From: Devosia sp.
GTDB lineage: Bacteria > Pseudomonadota > Alphaproteobacteria > Rhizobiales > Devosiaceae
Direction: 5' to 3'
NCBI GenBank assembly: GCA_028290665.1
Contig: JAQGJK010000002.1
Location: 1 to 64,000 of the forward strand
Length of the DNA: 64,000 nt
Shown here: piece after piece, positions 17,007 to 25,826 of the stretch
Numbering within the stretch: position 1 is the stretch's first letter
How the letters are laid out: each line of letters begins with the position of its first letter
Program-made: the position numbers and the translations under genes
The notes under the pieces: model-generated
The model's input: the letters and a program-made list of their open reading frames with translations, nothing else
Database searches by the model: none
Told to the model about the DNA's origin: nothing

Positions 17007-17037
17007 ACGTCTCAGGAAGAGGCGTCCGAATAATCGG
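17007..17037 (+). promoter_or_regulatory. Paired hairpins in the flagellin mRNA leader
   Basis: Two adjacent small stem-loops directly before the ribosome-binding site: ACGTCTC-AGGAA-GAGGCGT (17007-17025, one G-U pair) and CCGA-ATAA-TCGG (17026-17037). FlbT is known to act on flagellin mRNA leaders in Caulobacter, and flbT is encoded 3 kb downstream. A link is inference. Confidence 0.4.
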
Positions 17038-17060
17038 TTTACTCAGAAGAGGAAAATCCA

Positions 17061-18500
17061 ATGGCCGATATCACGCTCTCGAAAGCAGTTCGCTCGAACC
17101 TGCTCAATCTTCAGTCCACCGCCAACCAGATGGGCAAGACGCAGGAACGTCTCGCGACTGGCCTCAAGGTGAACTCGGCTCTCGACAACCCGACGAACTT
17201 CTTCACCGCGTCCGCCCTCTCCAGCCGCTCCTCGGATCTTGGCCGTCTGCTCGACAACGTGTCGAACGCCGTCCAGACTATCGCGGCTGCCGATAAGGGC
17301 ATCTCGGCGATCACCAAACTCGTCGAAGCCGCCCAGTCAACCGCCCGTCAGGCGCTGCAGTCCGCCGCCCCGAGCTTTACGCTCGATGGCACCGCGATCG
17401 CTGCCGATACCCGCGCCGCTGACACCGCCACATCGGCGTTGGCAGTTGGCGACAACGCCACGGCCATCACCATCAGCGATGGCACCAACTCGATTACTGC
17501 GACCTATACCACTGCCGCCGGCAACGGCACGACGACGTTCTCCAACAGCTCCGAACTCGATACGCTGCTGCGCGATAACGATGTCAACGTAACGGCCACC
17601 GGCGGCGCCACCCTGACGCTGACCTCGACCGTCGATGACGGTTCGTTCACTGCCACAGGCGCGCTTGCTACGGCCAAGGGCCTCAATGTCCCGGCCACTG
17701 TTCGTGCCACCAACGCCGATCTCGCCGCCTCCGTTGCTGCCAACTATACCCTGTCGTTCACGGCGGGCGGTCGCACCGAGACCATCACCTTCGGGACCGG
17801 TGCCGGTCAGGTGCAGAACCTCGACGATCTCGAAAACGAACTCGGCGACCTCGAAGGCGTCAGTGCCAAGGTAGTCGACGGTGCCATCAGCGTCACCACC
17901 AAGGGCGGCAACCCCTTCACCGTCGCGACTAGCAACGCGGCCGTGAACACTGCCGTCAACCTGACGAGCGCTACCTACGAACCCACCGAAGGCGACTCGA
18001 AGCGTTCGGAACTCGTTGGCCAGTACAATGATGTGCTGAAGCAGATCGACCAGCTGGCGAAAGATTCCGGCTTCAACGGCGTCAACCTGCTGAACGGCGA
18101 CGATTTGCAGGTGACGTTCAACGAAGACGGCACCAGCAAGCTCGACGTCAAGGGCACCACGTTCAATGCTTCGGGTCTCGGTCTCAACGAGATTTCCGAT
18201 GACCAGACGTGGAATACCAATGCCGGCATCAACACGACGCTAGACGGTTTGAAGGCCGCGACGGAAGACCTTCGTACCCAGGCCTCGAAGTTCGGTTCCA
18301 ACCTGTCGGTCGTCGAGACCCGTCAGGACTTCACGAAGAACATGATCAACGTCCTCGAAACCGGTGCCGCGAATCTCACTCTCGCCGACACCAACGAGGA
18401 AGCCGCCAACCTGCTCGCCCTGCAGACCCGTCAGCAGCTGTCCTCGACCGCTCTGTCGCTCGCATCGCAGGCCGATCAGAACGTGCTGCGCCTGTTCTAG
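17061..18500 (+). CDS. fliC: Flagellin
   Basis: 479 residues. Conserved D0/D1 helices are present at both ends (SNLLNLQSTANQMGKTQERLATGL at the start, and EEAANLLALQTRQQLSSTALSLASQ near the end). The variable middle of about 280 residues is Thr/Ala-rich, as expected for a surface-exposed domain. A good ribosome-binding site (AGAGGAA) precedes the ATG. The gene has its own strong terminator, so it is probably a single-gene unit. No GG-N10-GC sigma-54 promoter is present in the 228 bp upstream, unlike the other flagellar operons here. Confidence 0.95.
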   Translation: MADITLSKAVRSNLLNLQSTANQMGKTQERLATGLKVNSALDNPTNFFTASALSSRSSDLGRLLDNVSNAVQTIAAADKGISAITKLVEAAQSTARQALQSAAPSFTLDGTAIAADTRAADTATSALAVGDNATAITISDGTNSITATYTTAAGNGTTTFSNSSELDTLLRDNDVNVTATGGATLTLTSTVDDGSFTATGALATAKGLNVPATVRATNADLAASVAANYTLSFTAGGRTETITFGTGAGQVQNLDDLENELGDLEGVSAKVVDGAISVTTKGGNPFTVATSNAAVNTAVNLTSATYEPTEGDSKRSELVGQYNDVLKQIDQLAKDSGFNGVNLLNGDDLQVTFNEDGTSKLDVKGTTFNASGLGLNEISDDQTWNTNAGINTTLDGLKAATEDLRTQASKFGSNLSVVETRQDFTKNMINVLETGAANLTLADTNEEAANLLALQTRQQLSSTALSLASQADQNVLRLF

Positions 18501-18523
18501 GACTTGCTGCAAGACTGACTGGA

Positions 18524-18555
18524 AAGGCGGGCTTCGGCCCGCCTTTTCTTTTTGC
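18524..18555 (+). terminator. Rho-independent terminator after flagellin gene
   Basis: AAGGCGGGC-TTCG-GCCCGCCTT stem-loop with a TTCG tetraloop followed by TTCTTTTT. It begins 23 bp after the stop codon. Confidence 0.9.
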
Positions 18556-18578
18556 CCCAGGCTCGTTAGGGCTTGGCG

Positions 18579-19775
18579 ATGTCCTACCGCGCGCTTCTCC
18601 AATCCCCGGCCCAACGACGCCTGCTGCTTGCCGGCATCCCGGCGGATTTTTCCGATTGGCTTGACTACGTCGCGGTCGTCGCACTGCTGGTGTACACTTG
18701 GCAGCAGGGGCCGTTCATCCTCGCGCTGTTCGCCGTCGCGCTGACGCTGCCCTACGTGATCGCCGGGCCGCTGCTCGCAACGCTGATCGACCGCTCGGAT
18801 TTGCGGCGCGTGCTGATAATCTCCAACCTTGGCCGGGCCGCGGCGACGCTGGTGTTCATCGTCGCGCCGAACCCGTTCGTCGTGCTCGCCCTGGTCTTTG
18901 TCCGCGGAGTTATCGACTCGGCATTCAGCCCGGCGCGGCAAAGCACCATCCAGTTGATCACCCCGCCCGACCAGTTGATGGCTGCCAATGGAGCGCACCA
19001 GGGCATCAACCAGCTGTCCAAAATCGCCGGCCCCGCAGCCGGTGGAGTGCTGCTGGCGCTACTGCCGATCGGCTCAGTGTTCGCCATTGACGCGCTGCTA
19101 TCGCTGCTCGCCGCGATGATTCTCCTCGGCATCAAACTGCCGCAACGTCCTGTGTCGACGGCCAAATCTTCTGACGCCTGGACTGAACTTTCCGCGGGCT
19201 TCCGCGAATTCCTTGGTAACCGCACCATGCTGTTCGCCCTGATCATCGCCGCCTTCGCCTACTTCGCTTTCTTCATCTACGACACTCTTATCGCCCTCCT
19301 CGCCGTCGACTTCGGGCTCGGCACCACCATTTTCGGCCTCTCGATCGCCGCATCAGGTGCCGGCGGAGTGATCGGCTCGCTGGTTGGCGGCGTGCTACCC
19401 GCCGGTCGGCCGTTCGTGCTGATGAGCCCCGGCGCACTGGTCTCGGCCCCGGTCGCTATCCTTCTTGGCGCTGCGGCGCTTGCCGGCTGGCCCGTGCCGG
19501 CGCTGGTGTTTCTCGTCGCGATGGCGACCGCTGGCGGCGCCACCGCATTTATGCTGCTGCCCTACCGCACCATTATCCAGCGCGAAACGCCGCCCGACCG
19601 GATCGCCCGGGTGTTCGCCGCCGGCGAAGCCGTCACCATGGCGGTAATGCTGTCCGCGCCGTTTCTCGGCAGCTTGATTGCCACAGGCTTCGGCACCGGC
19701 GCGGCATTCATCGTCGGGGGCGTGCTGCTGCTCGGTTTAGGTGTCGTCAGCCTGACAATCGGGCTCAGGCGGTAG
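18579..19775 (+). CDS. MFS transporter
   Basis: 398 residues with about 10-12 hydrophobic helices and no soluble domain. The first cytoplasmic loop has LLATLIDRSDLRR, the usual MFS loop 2-3 position. Its general layout resembles the drug or siderophore exporter branch (DHA3-like). The ATG at 18579 is preferred to the TTG at 18573. It lies between flagellin and flbT, although it has no evident flagellar function. The substrate cannot be deduced from the sequence. Confidence 0.8.
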   Translation: MSYRALLQSPAQRRLLLAGIPADFSDWLDYVAVVALLVYTWQQGPFILALFAVALTLPYVIAGPLLATLIDRSDLRRVLIISNLGRAAATLVFIVAPNPFVVLALVFVRGVIDSAFSPARQSTIQLITPPDQLMAANGAHQGINQLSKIAGPAAGGVLLALLPIGSVFAIDALLSLLAAMILLGIKLPQRPVSTAKSSDAWTELSAGFREFLGNRTMLFALIIAAFAYFAFFIYDTLIALLAVDFGLGTTIFGLSIAASGAGGVIGSLVGGVLPAGRPFVLMSPGALVSAPVAILLGAAALAGWPVPALVFLVAMATAGGATAFMLLPYRTIIQRETPPDRIARVFAAGEAVTMAVMLSAPFLGSLIATGFGTGAAFIVGGVLLLGLGVVSLTIGLRR

Positions 19776-19835
19776 CGCTTTGGTCATCCGTCCAATGCAT
19801 AGTGCCGCCATGCAAAGTTTTCGCGGACACGCCAA

Positions 19836-20264
19836 ATGTCGCTAAAGGTCGAGCTCAAGCCGGGTGAACGGCTCATCGTCGGCAATTGCCTGATCACCAA
19901 TTCCGATCAGCGCACCCGCCTGTTCATCGACGGCAGCGCCCCGATCCTGCGGGAAAAGGACATCCTGACGCCGACCTCCGCCGACACCCCGGCGAAGCGG
20001 ATTTATCTGGCCATCCAGCTGATGTACCTCGAAACCGACCTTGGTTCGCTCAAGGAGGAATACTTCAGCCTTGTCAATGACTTCGTGCGGGCGGTGCCAT
20101 CGGCCACGCAGCTTGTTGATCAGATTAACAACGAGATGTTAACCGGCTCGCTTTACAAAGCTCTGAAGGTTGCCAGGCAACTCATCCAATACGAGCAGGA
20201 CATTCTCGCAAATGCAGCAGCAGGGCGCAGCGGCCTACCAGCAGGTAGCCAAGCAGACCGGTAA
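19836..20264 (+). CDS. flbT: Flagellin post-transcriptional regulator FlbT
   Basis: 142 residues. The N-terminus (LKVELKPGERLIVGNCLITNSDQRTRLFIDG) and the middle (REKDILTPTSADTPAKRIYLAIQLMYLE) are characteristic of FlbT. FlbT represses flagellin translation by destabilising its mRNA when hook assembly is incomplete, as shown in Caulobacter. It is paired with flaF, whose start lies inside it. Confidence 0.95.
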   Translation: MSLKVELKPGERLIVGNCLITNSDQRTRLFIDGSAPILREKDILTPTSADTPAKRIYLAIQLMYLETDLGSLKEEYFSLVNDFVRAVPSATQLVDQINNEMLTGSLYKALKVARQLIQYEQDILANAAAGRSGLPAGSQADR

Positions 20265-20583
20265 TCCGCGCGACATGGAGGCCAATCTGCTTTCCAAATC
20301 CGCCACCAACCTGCAGCGTATCCGGGACAATTGGGACACTGCCCAGCCCGACCTCCGCAGCGCGCTTAAGTTCAACCGCAAGCTGTGGAACGTGTTCCTG
20401 TCGTCGGTCACCAACCCCGACAATCCGCTGCCGCCGGCCATTCGCCAGAACGTCGCCAATCTCGGGCTGTTTGTCCTGAAGCAGACGCTCAAGACCGAGG
20501 CCGTTCCCGAGGCCAGGAAGCTCGACGTGCTGATCAATATCAACCGCGAACTCGCTGCTGGCCTTCGCGCCGCCGCTCGCTGA
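20212..20583 (+). CDS. flaF: Flagellin synthesis/secretion regulator FlaF
   Basis: 123 residues. The start AAYQQVAKQTGNPRDMEANLL and the body (ALKFNRKLWNVFLSSVTNPDNPLP) match FlaF, which is needed for flagellin production and is antagonistic to FlbT. It overlaps flbT by 53 bp. A later ATG at 20275 would avoid the overlap but would remove the conserved N-terminal YQQV motif, so the overlapping start is favoured. Confidence 0.9.
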   Translation: MQQQGAAAYQQVAKQTGNPRDMEANLLSKSATNLQRIRDNWDTAQPDLRSALKFNRKLWNVFLSSVTNPDNPLPPAIRQNVANLGLFVLKQTLKTEAVPEARKLDVLININRELAAGLRAAAR

Positions 20584-20640
20584 ACGGGTTGGACGAGCGC
20601 CTATCTCGTCCTCCTCAGCCGGCTCCCCGATCCAACCATC

Positions 20641-20715
20641 GTCATTCCGCGAAAGCGGGAATCTCCGTTTCCCGTGTCCGACCACAAACAGAGATCCCCG
20701 CTATCGCGAGGATGG
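20641..20715 (+). repeat. Palindromic repeat element, short family (copy B)
   Basis: A 75-bp copy in the same orientation as copy A, with a one-base deletion in the left arm (GTCATTCCGCG). The shared inner block GGGAATCTCCGTTTC and the right arm AGAGATCCCCGCTATCGCGAG align with copy A. It fills the gap between the convergent flaF and flgL genes. Confidence 0.85.
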
Positions 20716-20773
20716 CTGCATGCGGGGAGAGGACGGCGTGTAATGGGCTACGCTCAACAGGTAGCAGCAACCA

Positions 20774-22267
20774 CTACCTCAGGTAATTGACCAGCGAGAG
20801 CTGCGCCACGGCGGCGGTGGTCGCATAGCTCGCTTCGAGCCGCGTCTTCAGCGCCAGGATTTCCATCGCGATCTCCTCATTGTTGACGCCTTCGGTATCG
20901 GCCACCACGGTTTCGAGCTGCACCTTGTAGGCCCCCTGCCGTTCCTGAGTGTTGTGGAGCGTCACCTGCGCCATGCTGAGCGAGGCGCTGATCTCCTCGA
21001 TCGAGGAGGCCTGGTTATTGTTGGACTCCGACAGATGGGTGATCTGCCGTGACGCCATCGCGTCGTAGCGCGCCCCGGCATTGGCATCGCCATTGGGAAA
21101 ACTCTCGACGGCAAACGCCGCCAGCGAGCGCACCAATTCGACCAACCCGTGTTCGTTCGCCTGCACGCCGTAATTGATCGTCGTCGCATCGTCGATCTTG
21201 GCGCCGACGGTCTGCCTCGCCGTGCCGGTGCTGTCTTCGCCGGTGTACCACATCACCGTCGTCGCCGGATTGGCTGCAACCAGTGCGGTGGCGGGCGGGC
21301 CGCCACTGGCGCGCATCACCGTCTCGCCTTTGCCGGCAAAGAAATTCGAGGCCGCTGCATAGGTCGAGGCGGCCGCCAGTGTCGTCTGCCCCTCGGTAGT
21401 CAGCGCCGTCCCCAGCGCCGCGCCGAAATTGGCTGCCGTCGCATTGGCGCTGGTGCCGATCTGGAACTCGCCAGCGGCGGGCGTTCCGGTTACGGCTTTG
21501 AGCGTGATCGCGTCCGCCGTGCCATCCGGCAGCGTCAGCCCGATGGTCACCGTCTCGCCCTCGAGCGGCAGTGCGGTAAATTCAAACGACGACGATTTTG
21601 GCGCGCCCGCCGGCTGCGCCACTGTCACCGCCGCGCTGGTGGTCGACAGCGCCGACAGTTTGAAACCGAACGGATGGGTGCCATCCTCGGCCAGCGTCGC
21701 CGTGTCAGTCGCGACCGTGAGATCAAGCCGCCCCAGCCCGTCGGTGCCGAGATCGGCAGCGCGGCGTTCATTGGCGACGGTGCGGAACCCCGCCTTGCCC
21801 GCTTCGCCATCGAGCGCCGCAGCGGGCGTTGCCACCGGCTTGCCACCGGTCTCGTTGCCGCCCATCAGATAGCGGCCATTGACCTCGGAACTGAGCAGCG
21901 TCAGCACCTCGTCGAGCCGCGCCGCCGATTGCGTCGTCGACGTCGCGAGGTTGATGTTGCCGGTGCCGCGATTGCCCGGCACGGCAAGGGCCCGCTGCTC
22001 GGACTCGATGGTGTCGAGCCGCGTCATCGCCTTGTTGAGCACCGTCAGCCGGAGGTTAACCGTATCCTGGCTCTGCTTGTAGCCCTCGATAGTCCCGAGT
22101 TTGGCCCGAAGCGTCAGTGATAATGACCGCGTGCTGCCCATATCGGCGAGCGTCTGGGCCTTCTTGCCGGTGCCGAATTGCACCTGCAATTGGTCCATGC
22201 GCTCGCTCATCGATTTGATCGAGCCGAACGAACTGGTGACCGGGAACATCGATTTATTGACGATCAT
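20774..22267 (-). CDS. flgL: Hook-filament junction protein FlgL
   Basis: 497 residues. The flagellin-like N-terminus (SMSERMDQLQVQFGTGKKAQTLADMG) and the C-terminal helix (MEILALKTRLEASYATTAAVAQLSLVNYL) are typical of FlgL. The long Thr/Ala-rich middle region is unusual next to enteric FlgL, which has about 320 residues, but it is usual for this order. It follows flgK by 10 bp, at the end of the flgE-flgK-flgL operon. Confidence 0.92.
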   Translation of the reverse strand: MIVNKSMFPVTSSFGSIKSMSERMDQLQVQFGTGKKAQTLADMGSTRSLSLTLRAKLGTIEGYKQSQDTVNLRLTVLNKAMTRLDTIESEQRALAVPGNRGTGNINLATSTTQSAARLDEVLTLLSSEVNGRYLMGGNETGGKPVATPAAALDGEAGKAGFRTVANERRAADLGTDGLGRLDLTVATDTATLAEDGTHPFGFKLSALSTTSAAVTVAQPAGAPKSSSFEFTALPLEGETVTIGLTLPDGTADAITLKAVTGTPAAGEFQIGTSANATAANFGAALGTALTTEGQTTLAAASTYAAASNFFAGKGETVMRASGGPPATALVAANPATTVMWYTGEDSTGTARQTVGAKIDDATTINYGVQANEHGLVELVRSLAAFAVESFPNGDANAGARYDAMASRQITHLSESNNNQASSIEEISASLSMAQVTLHNTQERQGAYKVQLETVVADTEGVNNEEIAMEILALKTRLEASYATTAAVAQLSLVNYLR

Positions 22268-22277
22268 GGCGCGTCTC

Positions 22278-24131
22278 CTAGATCGACATCAGCGCGTCGA
22301 GCAGTTCCTGCACGATGCTGATCACGCGGGCATTGGCGGCGTAGGCATTCTGCAGTTCCATCAGCCGCGACATTTCCTCATCGACATCCACCCCGTACTC
22401 GTCGTCCATCTGGAGACTAATGGCGTCGAGTGTGAGTTGCTGGGTATCGGCGGCGTTTAGGGAATTGGCGACTACCGAGCCTTGGTAGTTGAGCGATTGC
22501 GAGATCAGCTGGGTGACATTGCCGTTGAGGCGGAACGTCCCAGGCTGGCCGTCGGCCGTCTGCGACCCAGCGAATTTCATCGACCCGAGTTGCTGCAGCA
22601 GCAGGTTGGGACGCGACGCATCGCCGAGCGTGCCGCCGGCCGAGGACTGCACCAGCAGCTTGTTGTCGGCCAGCAGCGCGCTGTTAAGCTGGATCCGGCC
22701 GGCGAAGCCAACCATTTGCGGCGTACCGTCGAGGCTGTTGGTGAACGCCTGATTGTTGCCGTCGACGAACAGCGATAGGGCGAGACCCGAGCCTTGCGTG
22801 CCGGTTACCGTCGTCCGCGCCGTCATCGATTTGACGTCGGTGGTGCCCGCCGCGCCGTCATCGACGATGCGGATGGTCGAGCCGGCGGGGTTGCTGACAG
22901 TCAGGCCGGCGCCGAGAGCCGTCTGGATCGCCGCCGCGGCGGCAGCGGGGCCACCGGAGAAGTTGACGCCGACGACGCGCGTGCCGTTGGCATCGGCATA
23001 GTCCATCGGCAGCTTGGTCGCATCGTCGACCCGGACCACCCGTACCGATTTGGCGGTGCCGCCCTGGGTGTAGTTGACGACGAAATCATTGCCCGCCTGC
23101 ATGGTGGCGAGATTGACCTCGAACCCCGTCGCAGCCCCGACTGTCGCCGGCGTACCGGCAGTCTGCACGGTCGACAGCGCCTGTGAGAGACCGGCGGCGA
23201 TCTGGTCGAGCTGATTCTGTGCCGCCACCAGCGTGTCGTCGCGCAGCTTGACGAGGCCCGCGAGTTCGCCCGAGCGCAGCACACCCTGCTGCACGAGGTC
23301 GAGCGACATGCCCGAGGGGGTGACCAGCGTCAGCTTGCCGACTTTGCTCTCGGCGCTGTTGAGACTGAACTGCGACGCGGCGGTGATGCTGCCGGCGGGC
23401 TCGAACTTGAAGGTCGAGGCCTTCACATCGATCAGGCTGACGCCGGCGCGGGTCATCAGCGCCACGCTGCCATCGGGCCGGTAGCTCGCCTGCACGTCGA
23501 GCACTTCGGCGATGCCGGAAACGACGCGGTCGCGCTGGTCGAGCAGCGCCGAGCGGCCGGTCTCGGACACCTGGACGTCGCCGAGCTGCCCATTGATGGT
23601 TTCGAGCGAGCCCAGCATGTTGTTGAGGTCGGAGACGCGCGAGGCGATCTGCCCCTCGGTCTCGCCGCGCAACCCCTGCACCGCGCCGGACAACCGGTTC
23701 AGCGTTTCGGCGATGCCCTGCGCGTTGCTCATCACCTGTGAGCGGACCGAAAAATCGTCGGGGCTGGTCGACAGTGCCTGCAGCGAGTTCTCGAAACTCG
23801 AGAACTGCGTGTCGAGCGAGCCGGTGTCGCCCGGCTTGCCGAGAAACCCCTGCAGCCGGTCGAGATAAGTGCTCATCGTGTTGGCGTAAGAGCTATCCGC
23901 CACCTGCCGGGTGTAGTGCGACTGCAGCGTGGCATTGAAGGCGCGCGTGGCCTCGGAACCGCGCGCGTACGTGGAACTGCCGGTGCCGTTGCTGAAATCG
24001 ACGACGTTCATCGACTGGCGATGATAACCGGGCGTGCCAGCGTTCGACACGTTGCGCGACAGAATGTCGAGCGCCTTCTGGTTCGAGCCCATGCCCGAAA
24101 GGGCATTGCCGAGCGCTACTCCGAGACCCAT
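22278..24131 (-). CDS. flgK: Hook-associated protein FlgK
   Basis: 617 residues. The N-terminus (LGVALGNALSGMGSNQKALDILSRNVSNAGTPGYHRQSMNV) and the C-terminus (SRLMELQNAYAANARVISIVQELLDALM) carry the paired FlgK signatures. FlgK forms the first junction layer between hook and filament. It is the middle gene of flgE-flgK-flgL, 70 bp after flgE. Confidence 0.95.
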   Translation of the reverse strand: MGLGVALGNALSGMGSNQKALDILSRNVSNAGTPGYHRQSMNVVDFSNGTGSSTYARGSEATRAFNATLQSHYTRQVADSSYANTMSTYLDRLQGFLGKPGDTGSLDTQFSSFENSLQALSTSPDDFSVRSQVMSNAQGIAETLNRLSGAVQGLRGETEGQIASRVSDLNNMLGSLETINGQLGDVQVSETGRSALLDQRDRVVSGIAEVLDVQASYRPDGSVALMTRAGVSLIDVKASTFKFEPAGSITAASQFSLNSAESKVGKLTLVTPSGMSLDLVQQGVLRSGELAGLVKLRDDTLVAAQNQLDQIAAGLSQALSTVQTAGTPATVGAATGFEVNLATMQAGNDFVVNYTQGGTAKSVRVVRVDDATKLPMDYADANGTRVVGVNFSGGPAAAAAAIQTALGAGLTVSNPAGSTIRIVDDGAAGTTDVKSMTARTTVTGTQGSGLALSLFVDGNNQAFTNSLDGTPQMVGFAGRIQLNSALLADNKLLVQSSAGGTLGDASRPNLLLQQLGSMKFAGSQTADGQPGTFRLNGNVTQLISQSLNYQGSVVANSLNAADTQQLTLDAISLQMDDEYGVDVDEEMSRLMELQNAYAANARVISIVQELLDALMSI

Positions 24132-24201
24132 CGATCAGCCTCCATCCATTGACTTCGGCCCGGAGCGTGCTGCGCCGGGCCGGATACTCGTGGTGGCCCG
24201 G

Positions 24202-25587
24202 CTAGCGGACCATGTTGAGCGCTTCCTGCATCATTTGGTCAGCCGTCGAGACGATGCGCGTCCCTGCGGCATAGGCCTGCTGTGTCACGATCAGCTTGGT
24301 GAATTCCTCGGAGATATCGGTGTTCGAGGATTCGAGTGCTGCGCCAAGCACGCCGTCGCCAGTCGCGTTGAAGATCGGCTCACCTGATTCCGATGTTGCG
24401 GCGAACAGTCCGCCGTCCATGCGTTTCAACTGCTCGGCGCCGTTGAAATTGGCGGTTACCACCTGGGCGATTTCGACCTGCTGGCCGTTGGTGTAGGTCG
24501 CGGCGATGCGGCCGTTTTCATTGACCACCACCGACATGTATTCGCCGGCGCCAAAACCGTTCTGCTTGAGTTCGGCAGTGGCGCTGCCATCGGCATCGGC
24601 GAACTGGGTAAGGCCCTTGGTCCCGAAATCGACGGTGATATCGCCGACATTGACGCCGTTGACCGTCATGCCGGCAATGGTGGTGGAAGCGACCGCGGGG
24701 GTCGGCGAGCCATCAGCGCCGAAGGTGTAGTCGGTGGCCGGGTCGGCGTTTCGCCACATCGGCGCCGTGCCGGTTGCCGCGCTGTTCTGCAGGTAAAACA
24801 TGTTCCAGGTATCGGTGCCGCCGCTCTCGGAACTGGCGATCTTGGCCCAGCGGAGCTGGACCGAGGCCGGCGAGCCGTTGGGCGAGTACACTGTCACGGC
24901 GCCGCCCGCGATCGAGTTCTCGAGGAACAGATCGCTGTCGGACGCCCGCACGAACCCATTGCCCGCCGTGCCCGTCGTCGGGTTATTGGCGTAATTGGCC
25001 GGCACCAGCAATTCACTGCCGACCACACCCGCCTCGGCGCCCGGGTTCTGCGGCTTTTGCGGCAGATTGAGCTGATACTGCACCCGCGTCGTCGGGCTGG
25101 CGGGCAGGAAGCCGTTGGACAGCTTGATGACTTCGGGCACCGAGCCGGAGACGTTGCCGGTCTGTTTGTCGATCGGCAGGCCCTTGAGATAATTGCCCGC
25201 GCCGTTGACGAGGAACCCCGATTTATCGAGGTCGAAATCGCCGCGCCGCGTGTAGAAATTAGTACCGGCGAACTGCGCCTGACCGTCGGCCTGGCCGATT
25301 TTGGGCTCGACGACAAAGAACCCCGAGCCGTTGACGGCCATGAAGGTCTCGGTCGATGCCGTCTTGATGTCGCCGCCGATGGTGTTGGTCGAACGCGACT
25401 GCGCCAGCACCGCACCCGAAACCTGCCGCTTGGTCGGCGCATCGGGAATGAGATCGACAAAATCGGTCTCGACGCGCTTGTAGCCCGTCGTCTGCGAGTT
25501 GGCGATGTTGCCCGAGATATTCTCGAGCGCGAAGGACTGAGCGCGAAGACCGGTAACCGCGGTCGAAAGTGCGCCGTAAATGCCCAT
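24202..25587 (-). CDS. flgE: Flagellar hook protein FlgE
   Basis: 461 residues from the ATG at 25587, which has a strong AAGGAG ribosome-binding site. The N-terminus MGIYGALSTAVTGLRAQSFA and the rod/hook motif NISGNIANSQTTGYKRV are followed by FMAVNGSGFFVV. The C-terminus ends ISEEFTKLIVTQQAYAAGTRIVSTADQMMQ. FlgE builds the curved hook. It is the first gene of the flgE operon, with a near-perfect sigma-54 promoter 55 bp upstream. Confidence 0.96.
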   Translation of the reverse strand: MGIYGALSTAVTGLRAQSFALENISGNIANSQTTGYKRVETDFVDLIPDAPTKRQVSGAVLAQSRSTNTIGGDIKTASTETFMAVNGSGFFVVEPKIGQADGQAQFAGTNFYTRRGDFDLDKSGFLVNGAGNYLKGLPIDKQTGNVSGSVPEVIKLSNGFLPASPTTRVQYQLNLPQKPQNPGAEAGVVGSELLVPANYANNPTTGTAGNGFVRASDSDLFLENSIAGGAVTVYSPNGSPASVQLRWAKIASSESGGTDTWNMFYLQNSAATGTAPMWRNADPATDYTFGADGSPTPAVASTTIAGMTVNGVNVGDITVDFGTKGLTQFADADGSATAELKQNGFGAGEYMSVVVNENGRIAATYTNGQQVEIAQVVTANFNGAEQLKRMDGGLFAATSESGEPIFNATGDGVLGAALESSNTDISEEFTKLIVTQQAYAAGTRIVSTADQMMQEALNMVR

Positions 25588-25641
25588 TTGAGACTCCTTG
25601 ACCCCTGGGGTTGCGGCGCATGGCCGCCTCGGCTGAATAGA

Positions 25642-25657
25642 TGCAAGGGCAGTGCCA
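25642..25657 (-). promoter_or_regulatory. Sigma-54 (-24/-12) promoter of the flgE operon
   Basis: On the minus strand TGGCACTGCCCTTGCA matches the TGGCAC-N5-TTGCA consensus at every fixed base. It lies 55 bp before the flgE ATG and is the best of the three sigma-54 sites in the window. Confidence 0.85.
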
Positions 25658-25722
25658 AGTGAGCTACACATTGAATACGTTGGATAATTTATCGCAGCGT
25701 CTGCCGTTTTTGGCACTGTACC

Positions 25723-25757
25723 GGCAGAAGCAGCCGCACCACCCGGCACGAATTGCC
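25723..25757. promoter_or_regulatory. GGCA-N5-TGCC sites upstream of flgE
   Basis: A perfect site at 25745-25757 and a one-mismatch site (GGCA-N5-AGCC) at 25723-25735. They lie 66-100 bp upstream of the flgE sigma-54 promoter. Candidate enhancer sites for a FlbD-type activator. Confidence 0.5.
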
Positions 25758-25826
25758 GGGTCGCGGGGCTTGCTTGTCAGGCGCCGCCGCTTGCTCTAGA
25801 GCGACACCACAGTTCCCGGGGCCCTC

